NCBI GenBank assembly: GCA_029719485.1 | Contig: CP120722.1 | Coordinates: 1,674,001-1,738,000, forward strand | DNA: 64,000 nt | Direction: 5' to 3' | Source of the DNA: Kiritimatiellota bacterium B12222 | GTDB lineage: Bacteria > Verrucomicrobiota > Kiritimatiellia > SS1-B-03-39 > UBA6053 | Shown: positions 58,870-64,000 of the stretch, piece after piece | Layout of the letters: the number at the start of each line of letters is the position of its first letter | Numbering within the stretch: the first letter of the stretch is position 1 | Position numbers and translations under genes: made by a program | Notes under the pieces: generated by a model | The model's database searches: none | What the model saw: the letters and a program-made list of their open reading frames with translations, nothing else | Told to the model about the DNA's origin: nothing

Positions 58870-59277
58870 TCAAAGATGATTTTCATCACGATCTATCAAA
58901 TTTTCCCAAAGTAATTCATTATACTTTTCAGCATATTTTCCCGCCACTCGTTTGTATCTTTCATGCTCTTCACCGAAAACCATATCGCCAGTACCATCAA
59001 GAATCCTCGTACCAAATTTCTCCCGCAATTCTGAGCTCCAAGGAACTCCTGGCACTACACCACCCCAACCGGCGCATACCAGAAACCTATAGTCCTTCTT
59101 CAATAACGCATCTTGAACATCGGCTTCAATGTCCGATGACTCTAGCGTAGAGCTTTGGTTAGTGAAATAGTCTGGAGGATAGCGATTGTGTTGGTTCCTC
59201 TTCGGATTGTGGCATCCAAAAAAGACTGCACTTAATGAAACTATCAAAAATATTTTATTTGAAGTGAATTTTTTCAT
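58870..59277 (-). CDS. Cassette 1 lipoprotein (next to attI)
   Basis: 135 residues. Lipobox AVFFGC (cysteine about residue 26), then a polar mature part with EADVQDALLKKDYRFLVCAG and GEEHERYKRVAGKYAEKYNE. Most recently inserted cassette by position and best placed for expression from an integron promoter. Start at 59277; function unknown. Confidence 0.76.
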   Translation of the reverse strand: MKKFTSNKIFLIVSLSAVFFGCHNPKRNQHNRYPPDYFTNQSSTLESSDIEADVQDALLKKDYRFLVCAGWGGVVPGVPWSSELREKFGTRILDGTGDMVFGEEHERYKRVAGKYAEKYNELLWENLIDRDENHL

Positions 59278-59290
59278 ACCTAGGATCACG

Positions 59291-59355
59291 CACAGAACAT
59301 AGTATTAAATAACACGTGGTTTTGATGTATTATTGATTCATGGGGTGGATTATTA
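59291..59355. other. Predicted attI site
   Basis: The R'' box of cassette 1 (ACAGAAC) recurs at 59292-59298 as CACAGAAC, so attI recombination is placed between 59297 and 59298, in array orientation ATG|TTCTGTG. The AT-rich stretch to about 59355 should hold the integrase-binding part of attI. Exact right limit is not visible. Confidence 0.65.
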
Positions 59356-59380
59356 CAAGAAAATTAAATATTATATACGC

Positions 59381-59396
59381 TTGTATATATATACTG
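59381..59396. promoter_or_regulatory. LexA-like operator upstream of intI
   Basis: TTGTATATATATACTG matches the E. coli LexA box CTGTATATATATACAG at 14 of 16 positions. It lies 23 bases before the intI ATG and overlaps TATACT and, on the other strand, TATAAT (59370-59375) close by. Verrucomicrobial LexA boxes may differ, so this is a candidate. Confidence 0.5.
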
Positions 59397-59419
59397 TTGT
59401 TTAGTATCCTGTGTTTATT

Positions 59420-60847
59420 ATGAATACTAAACAACAGATGCCCGATCGTACCGTTTTGCCTGTCGCTTCGTTTAATCCAAATCCTAAGTGGCCTGGGGGC
59501 TATTTTGAGGTGTTGGCGGAGGCGGGAGTGCCGGAAAATCTACATGGGTTTTATGCGCACTGGGTGCGTCAGTTGTTTAATCGCTATCCGGATCGCTCGC
59601 GTCGCTCGTTGGGTCCGCAGGAGATTTCTGACTTTTTAGAATCAGTTCGAGCAGAAGAATCTGCGAAGGATTGGCAATTGTCTCAAGCTCGGGATGCGTT
59701 GATTTTGTATTATGAGCAATTTCGGGGAATTCCGTTGCGCAAAATGCCTCCGCCCTCTGCGGGAGCGGCTTCCCTTTCGGCGACGCCCATGCCTCGAAAA
59801 GTGGAGGTGTCTACGTCAATTCCTTCTCCTCAACATACTCCCAGTGCAACATCAGATCGAGTGGACTGGCGGTTGTTTAAGGTGGCGGTAGTTGAATGTT
59901 TGCGGGTGAAAAACTACGCTATTGCTACCGAGAAGAACTATTGGTTTTGGATTCGAAAGTTTGTGACCCATTATCAGGGTCGCAAACCGAGTTTGATGGG
60001 GGCCAATGAAATCCATGCCTATTTGGGTCATTTGGCCGTAAATGAACATGTGGCAGCTTCCACCCAGAATCAGGCCCTGAACGCCATCGTTTTTCTTTAT
60101 CGGGATGTGCTGAAGCAGGATGTGGGGGATTTTAGTAGCTTTCCCCGGGCCCGCAGAGGGAAACGCTTGCCGGTGGTGTGTAGTCGGGAGGAAGTGCAAC
60201 GATTATTACAAGGGGTGGATGGGGTGGAGGCGTTGATCATTCGTCTATTGTATGGCACGGGTATGCGGGTGTCTGAGGGCTTGCGCTTGCGGGTGCAGGA
60301 CATTCATTTTGACCGCAACGAGATCACGGTGCGGGCGGGGAAGGGGGATAAAGATCGTCGGGTGCCTTTCCCAAACAGTCTGAAAGATCCTCTTCATGCA
60401 CATTTGGATTGGAGGCGACGTTTGTTTGAAGAGGATCGGGAGAAAAATATGCACGAAGTACATGTTCCAAAAGCGCTGGCTCGCAAATATAAAAGTGCAC
60501 CTTTTGATTGGCTTTGGCAGTATGTGTTTCCGGCGGACGATTACAGCAAAGATCCTCGTAGTGCTACGATGAAACGACATCATATTCATGCCAGCCGCAT
60601 TCAACGGGCGGTAAAAAGGGCTGCAAATGAAGCCAAAATCCAATCTCGTATTACCCCGCATACCCTGCGCCATTGCTTTGCTACTCATCTGCTGGAGGCC
60701 GGTCAGGATATTCGTACGGTACAGGAACTGTTGGGGCATGCAGATGTGAAAACGACCATTCGACAAGCTCATGGCTGGGCGATGATTTACACCCATGTGT
60801 TAAACAAAGGGCCGCTGGGGGTGGTGAGTCCGCTGGATACCTTGTGA
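59420..60847 (+). CDS. intI: Integron integrase with N-terminal extension
   Basis: Tyrosine recombinase that inserts and excises cassettes at attI and attC. 475 residues against 320-340 usual. The first 130 residues form an extra SAM-like region (HWVRQLFNRYPDRSRRSLGP, RDALILYYEQFRGIPL). Then the core-binding domain (about 140-240) and catalytic domain: R in GTGMRVSEGLRLRVQDI, the IntI-specific patch HVPKALARKYKSAPFDWLWQ, HTLRHCFATH, and the tyrosine in MIYTHVLN. Eight residues IRQAHGWA are inserted between KTT and MIYTHV. ATG 59420 preferred to GTG 59411; no ribosome site is clear. Confidence 0.93.
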   Translation: MNTKQQMPDRTVLPVASFNPNPKWPGGYFEVLAEAGVPENLHGFYAHWVRQLFNRYPDRSRRSLGPQEISDFLESVRAEESAKDWQLSQARDALILYYEQFRGIPLRKMPPPSAGAASLSATPMPRKVEVSTSIPSPQHTPSATSDRVDWRLFKVAVVECLRVKNYAIATEKNYWFWIRKFVTHYQGRKPSLMGANEIHAYLGHLAVNEHVAASTQNQALNAIVFLYRDVLKQDVGDFSSFPRARRGKRLPVVCSREEVQRLLQGVDGVEALIIRLLYGTGMRVSEGLRLRVQDIHFDRNEITVRAGKGDKDRRVPFPNSLKDPLHAHLDWRRRLFEEDREKNMHEVHVPKALARKYKSAPFDWLWQYVFPADDYSKDPRSATMKRHHIHASRIQRAVKRAANEAKIQSRITPHTLRHCFATHLLEAGQDIRTVQELLGHADVKTTIRQAHGWAMIYTHVLNKGPLGVVSPLDTL

Positions 60848-61419
60848 TTCCATGGACGGTGGGGGCAACGGTGAACGGTGGGGCGAGCAACTGCTTCGTG
60901 ACGACGTGAAGCATTGTGCCGACGATGTAGTAGAGGGCGACTACTGCTATCGCGTTGAGTACCGCTGTGCCGAGTGTTGCGGAACTCTTTCATATCTCTC
61001 ACAGAACAAGTTATTCACCGGATGCGAAGATCAACCTGAATAATTTTGTATTGTAGTTGCAAGCTCAATACCCGTAAGTCTTCATAGCGATACTCAATAA
61101 CTTCATTTAGCTTAATTTATTTTTATCCGAATTTTAAGTATCCGCATTTGGGGCTGGGACTTTTGTTCTAGGCCGGAGGATTTCCTTTTAACCGTTTTGT
61201 TTTTTCTGCTGTGTTGAGGCCTCAGAATTTACCGGGTAGAGCTGTCAAGTGAGTTGATTTCAGTCAGTGAATTTATAGTGGCTGTAGGCCTTTAGGCCAC
61301 AGACCGAAGAGTGGGCTCATGCAAGGGTCTGTGGCCTGAAGGCCTACAGCTACTTTTACAAAAGTGAAGCTATAGGTTTATTCTCTTCACAATTGTCGAA
61401 TGTGCTCTAGGTTGAGCAT
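60848..61419. other. 572-base gap downstream of intI
   Basis: The first 150 bases are GC-rich and keep a 49-residue minus-strand frame with a membrane-like segment (TAVLNAIAVVALYYIVGTML), stopped upstream and without a start site; it may be a gene remnant. The rest is AT-rich and noncoding apart from the inverted repeat at 61278-61353. Confidence 0.5.
61278..61353. repeat. 28-base inverted repeat (REP-like)
   Basis: Arms 61278-61305 and 61326-61353 match at 26 of 28 positions when inverted; each contains TGTAGGCCTT and AGGCCACAGACC. The spacer is 20 bases. It lies between intI and the transporter operon and could act as terminator or be a dispersed palindrome. Confidence 0.8.
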
Positions 61420-62223
61420 ATGAAATATTTTTACGGTTTATTGTGTATGGGATTGTTGTGGTCGGGTTGTGGACCTGAGGTTTCGGGCCCCCAACCTTTG
61501 GTGGTGGGGATGGAGTTGGCGTATCCGCCTTTTGAAATGACCGATGAGCAGGGGGAGCCTACGGGGGTGAGTGTAGATTTGGCGACGGCTTTGGCTGAAT
61601 CGTTAGGGCGTCCGCTGGAAATTCGGAACATGTCTTTTGATGGTTTGATTCCGGCTTTAAAGACGGGGTCGATCGATTTGATTATTTCGTCGATGACCGC
61701 TACCGAGGAGCGGGCCAAGTCCATTGATTTTTCAGATCCTTATTTGCACACCGAGTTGGCCTTGCTGACGGCCAAAGGGGCCGGGGTTGATTCGGTGGAA
61801 GACTTGAATGTGGCGGGTCGGGTGGTGGCGGTGAAACTGGGTACCACGGGGCATGTTTATGCGCAGGCGAATCTACCTGAGGCTCAGTTACGTGTGCTCG
61901 AAAAAGAAAACGCCTGTGTGATGGAAGTGGTGCAGGGGAAAGCGGATGCCTTTCTGTTCGATCAACTGTCGGTGTACCAAAATGCCTTGCGTCACCCCGA
62001 CACCACCGATGCGATTCTGAGCTCTTTTCAACGGGAAGCCTGGGCGATTGGCATTCGTCAAGGCAACGAGGCCTTGGCCGAGGACGTGAACGCTTTTTTG
62101 GGTTCTTTTCGTGAAGCAGGGGGCTTTGATCAATTAGGCGAAACTTATCTGGGTGAATTTCAAGCGGGCTTTCGTGCGCTGGGGATTCCCTTTGTGTTTG
62201 ATCCGCCGGGCGCTGGAAAATGA
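61420..62223 (+). CDS. Amino-acid ABC transporter, substrate-binding lipoprotein
   Basis: 267 residues. Lipobox LLWSGC (cysteine about residue 17). Family 3 binding-protein pattern: VVGMELAYPPFEMTDEQGEP, GVSVDLATALAESLG, FDGLIPALKTGSIDLIISSM and RAKSIDFSDPYL. It delivers polar amino acids to the permease; stop and permease start overlap as ATGA. Confidence 0.93.
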   Translation: MKYFYGLLCMGLLWSGCGPEVSGPQPLVVGMELAYPPFEMTDEQGEPTGVSVDLATALAESLGRPLEIRNMSFDGLIPALKTGSIDLIISSMTATEERAKSIDFSDPYLHTELALLTAKGAGVDSVEDLNVAGRVVAVKLGTTGHVYAQANLPEAQLRVLEKENACVMEVVQGKADAFLFDQLSVYQNALRHPDTTDAILSSFQREAWAIGIRQGNEALAEDVNAFLGSFREAGGFDQLGETYLGEFQAGFRALGIPFVFDPPGAGK

Positions 62224-62981
62224 GAGCCCTTGGATTGAAAAATCCACGTTGGTTGCCCCTGCATGTTTTGTTGGGGGTGGTGTTTCTTTCAGGATTGTGC
62301 ACCTTGGCTTTGGGTTCGGTCTCCTACCAATGGAATTTTGAAGCGGTATGGGGCTATCGTACGAAATTTTTAGCAGGGTGGGCGGTAACGATTTTGTTGG
62401 CGATATGTTCGTTGGTATTGAGTACCTGCTTGGGGCTGTTGGCGGCGTTGATGCGGCGCAGTGTGTGGATGCCGTTTCGGGCCACGGCCATTGTCTACAC
62501 CGAATTGATTCGGAGCACTCCCTTGCTGGTACAAATTTTATTGCTCTATTACGGTATTTTTCAAGCGGTAGGATTGCAAAATCGATTTGTGGCCGGGGTG
62601 GTGATTTTATCTCTGTTTGCGGGGGCCTATATTTCCGAAATTATTCGGGCGGGCATTGAAGGGATTCCTCAAACCCAATTGGAGTCGGCGCGCTCCTTAG
62701 GGTTCACGCCTTTTCAAACCTATCGTTTTGTGATTTTGCCTCAGGCCTTGCGTCAAATTTTACCGCCGATGACCGGGCAGTTTATTTCGTTGATCAAAGA
62801 TTCATCTTTATTGAGTATTATTGGGGTGCAGGAACTCACCTTGAATGCACGGGAAATAAATTCGTATACCTACAGTACGCTCGAATCCTATTTGCCCTTG
62901 GCGCTGGGATATTTATTGCTCACGTTGCCTTTATCGATGTTGGCGCATCAGCTTGAAAAAAGGATTGGTTATGGATCTTGA
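62220..62981 (+). CDS. Amino-acid ABC transporter permease
   Basis: 253 residues of the HisMQ type with about five membrane segments. The ATPase-contact EAA loop is in ESARSLGFTPFQTYRFVILP, and TELIRSTPLLVQILLLYYGI is typical. Overlaps both neighbours, so the three genes are one translation-coupled operon. Confidence 0.93.
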   Translation: MRALGLKNPRWLPLHVLLGVVFLSGLCTLALGSVSYQWNFEAVWGYRTKFLAGWAVTILLAICSLVLSTCLGLLAALMRRSVWMPFRATAIVYTELIRSTPLLVQILLLYYGIFQAVGLQNRFVAGVVILSLFAGAYISEIIRAGIEGIPQTQLESARSLGFTPFQTYRFVILPQALRQILPPMTGQFISLIKDSSLLSIIGVQELTLNAREINSYTYSTLESYLPLALGYLLLTLPLSMLAHQLEKRIGYGS

Positions 62982-63702
62982 AATTCGTGATCTCCAGCTG
63001 GGGTTGGGAGGCAAAGATATCCTGCAAGGGATGACGCTGCCGCAGGTGTCGGCAAATGTGTTTGCGCTGATCGGTCCATCCGGTGGTGGTAAATCGACCT
63101 TGTTGCGGGTGATTGGAGGTTTATTGCCTCCTGATGGTGGAGAGGTGTTGTTGAATAGGGAACGGTTGCCGGAGGATGAAAAAAGCCTGCGACAGTGTCG
63201 GCGTAAGACGGGAATGGTTTTTCAAAACTGGAATTTATTTCATCATTTGACGGCATTTGAAAATTTGATGTTACCGTTAACGCAAGTGCAAGGGATGCCT
63301 GTGGAGGAAGCGGAAGCCAAATCGATGGCGTGTTTGGAGCGCTTTCAGTTGGCGGATCATGCACACAAGAAACCGCATCAGTTGAGTGGTGGGCAGCAAC
63401 AGCGGGTGGCCATTATACGTGCGCTGGTGATTGAGCCGCGCTGTCTGTTGTTGGATGAGCCGACCTCGGCGCTTGATCCTGAAATGGCGGCACAGGTATT
63501 GGAGATGATTGAGGAAGTGGCGGCCCAGGGAACACCGGTGATGCTGGTGACGCATCATTTGGCTTTTGCGCGGCGGGTGTCGGATACCACGCTGTTTTTG
63601 GCGGAGGGTCAAATCACAGAGCATGGGCCTACCTCCGCATTTTTTGAACGTCCGCAAACGGAAGCCTGTCGCAGATTTTTAGACCGGGTGATGCGGATGT
63701 GA
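62971..63702 (+). CDS. Amino-acid ABC transporter ATPase
   Basis: 243 residues. Walker A GPSGGGKSTLL, Q-loop VFQNWNLFHHLT, signature LSGGQQQRVAIIRAL, Walker B CLLLDEPTSALDPE and switch His in VMLVTHHLAFA. The start at 62971 is chosen inside the permease end; the upstream in-frame ATG at 62953 is deeper in that gene. Function: energises uptake in the three-gene operon. Confidence 0.94.
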   Translation: MDLEIRDLQLGLGGKDILQGMTLPQVSANVFALIGPSGGGKSTLLRVIGGLLPPDGGEVLLNRERLPEDEKSLRQCRRKTGMVFQNWNLFHHLTAFENLMLPLTQVQGMPVEEAEAKSMACLERFQLADHAHKKPHQLSGGQQQRVAIIRALVIEPRCLLLDEPTSALDPEMAAQVLEMIEEVAAQGTPVMLVTHHLAFARRVSDTTLFLAEGQITEHGPTSAFFERPQTEACRRFLDRVMRM

Positions 63703-63744
63703 TGGAGGCTTGTCGGAGGTGAAGAGGCGCTGTATGATATTTGT

Positions 63745-64000
63745 ATGAAACGCATGTTAAAGATTATGGGATGGACGTTGTTTCTGTCCTACGTTGTGAT
63801 TTGCGTGTTGGGTTTGTGGATGGTTGACAAGCTCATCTTTGCGCCCCCTCCGAGTTTTTATCGGGCCGAGGGACCTATTCAGTTGATTGATGACGGGGAT
63901 GGGGGACAGCTGGCGATATGGCAGGAGCTGAATCCGGAGGCGGCCTTCACTATTCTTTACAGTCATGGGAACGCGGAAGATCTGGGGGAAATTGCATATG
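63745..64000 (+). CDS. Alpha/beta-hydrolase, C-terminus cut by window edge
   Basis: 85 residues seen. One N-terminal membrane segment (MGWTLFLSYVVICVLGLWMV), then FAPPPSFY and the oxyanion segment FTILYSHGNAEDLGEIAY, matching the HGNAED motif of the ABHD17/YqkD-type serine hydrolases. Catalytic residues lie beyond the edge. Start at 63745 is the first in-frame ATG; 63754 is an alternative. Confidence 0.8.
   Translation, partial: MKRMLKIMGWTLFLSYVVICVLGLWMVDKLIFAPPPSFYRAEGPIQLIDDGDGGQLAIWQELNPEAAFTILYSHGNAEDLGEIAY

Larger units (their letters stand above)
35351..60847. mobile_element. Chromosomal integron: intI, attI and 46 gene cassettes
   Basis: A canonical integron layout: intI on the plus strand at the right end, attI beside it, and 46 cassettes reading leftward on the minus strand. 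Each unit ends with a folded attC that begins AACG and ends GTT as printed. I sort the attC sites by apical stem: A (GCGGACC/GGTTCGCAGGC), B (CCACCGGACC/GGTTCGGTGG), C (CAACTGGACC or CAACCGGACC/GGTTCAGTTGGCC), D (TCAAGCGGACC/GGTTCGCTTGGACGC), E (CTGTCCGGACC/GGTTCGGACAAGG), F (GATGAGCGGAC/GTTCGCTC), G (CCGCACCGAC/GTTCGGTGGCGGG). Classes are shared by unrelated cassettes. Cassettes are numbered from attI (1) to the distal end (46). The cassette DNA looks AT-richer than the flanking fab genes. Confidence 0.95.

Noticed and set aside
35351..59298. Regular repeats of about 60 bases considered as a CRISPR array
   Set aside because: Spacers are 0.2-0.9 kb and coding, the repeats are palindromic and variable in the middle, and an integron integrase is adjacent.
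60852..61043. 63-codon plus-strand frame after intI
   Set aside because: No ribosome site, no family features and cysteine-rich random composition.
63830..63842. GACAAGCTCA near the end of the window as a second copy of the repeat inserted in intI
   Set aside because: Only ten bases match and they encode normal sequence (VDKLIF) of the hydrolase N-terminus; most likely chance.

Overview
The window looks like a chromosome segment of an aquatic, envelope-rich Gram-negative bacterium, most likely Verrucomicrobiota (Opitutales/Puniceicoccales-like). That placement is an inference from gene content, not from a marker gene: a eukaryote/Bacteroidetes-type IlvC, a tandem adenylate kinase, an Amt-sensor fusion, large fused glycosyltransferases, sulfotransferases and many lipoproteins. 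No rRNA or tRNA gene was seen.

Positions 1-35 kb are ordinary chromosome. A partial ilvC (minus strand) lies next to a compact core operon coaD - DUF177 - rpmF - plsX - fabH - fabD - fabG - acpP, closed by a terminator. Then comes a surface-polysaccharide region (6.4-19.6 kb): two sulfotransferase-like proteins, an MBOAT/AlgJ-like O-acetylation pair, a 1143-residue methyltransferase-GT4-GT2 fusion, and an operon of an 849-residue double glycosyltransferase with a Wzm/Wzt-type ABC exporter. Between 19.9 and 35 kb are a DUF1835 protein, a hydroxyisobutyrate-dehydrogenase-like oxidoreductase, a class II aldolase, a phospholipase-D lipoprotein, an ammonium-transporter/degenerate-kinase/receiver fusion, a c-di-GMP pair (GGDEF+HD-GYP beside a PilZ protein), a GH42 beta-galactosidase and a tandem adenylate kinase whose second P-loop has lost its lysine.

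Positions 35.35-60.85 kb hold the main find: a large sedentary chromosomal integron. I count 46 attC sites of about 45-70 bp and 46 gene cassettes, all reading on the minus strand away from an integron integrase gene (intI, plus strand, 59420-60847). Every cassette passes an internal test: the first 5-8 bases after its recombination point are repeated in inverted form in the R'' box of its own attC. The same test locates the attI junction at 59297/59298. One 317-bp cassette is present twice and identical; one cassette gene is split by an IS3-family element with a 3-bp target duplication; one carries an in-frame stop; two encode proteins of only 42-44 residues. Most cassette products carry a signal peptide, lipobox or membrane segments, and no toxin-antitoxin or resistance gene was recognised. 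The integrase has an N-terminal extension and an 8-residue insertion directly before the catalytic tyrosine, which may have frozen the array. A near-consensus LexA-like operator overlaps the intI start region.

Positions 61.4-64 kb return to ordinary chromosome: a polar amino-acid ABC transporter operon (binding lipoprotein, permease, ATPase) and the start of an alpha/beta-hydrolase.
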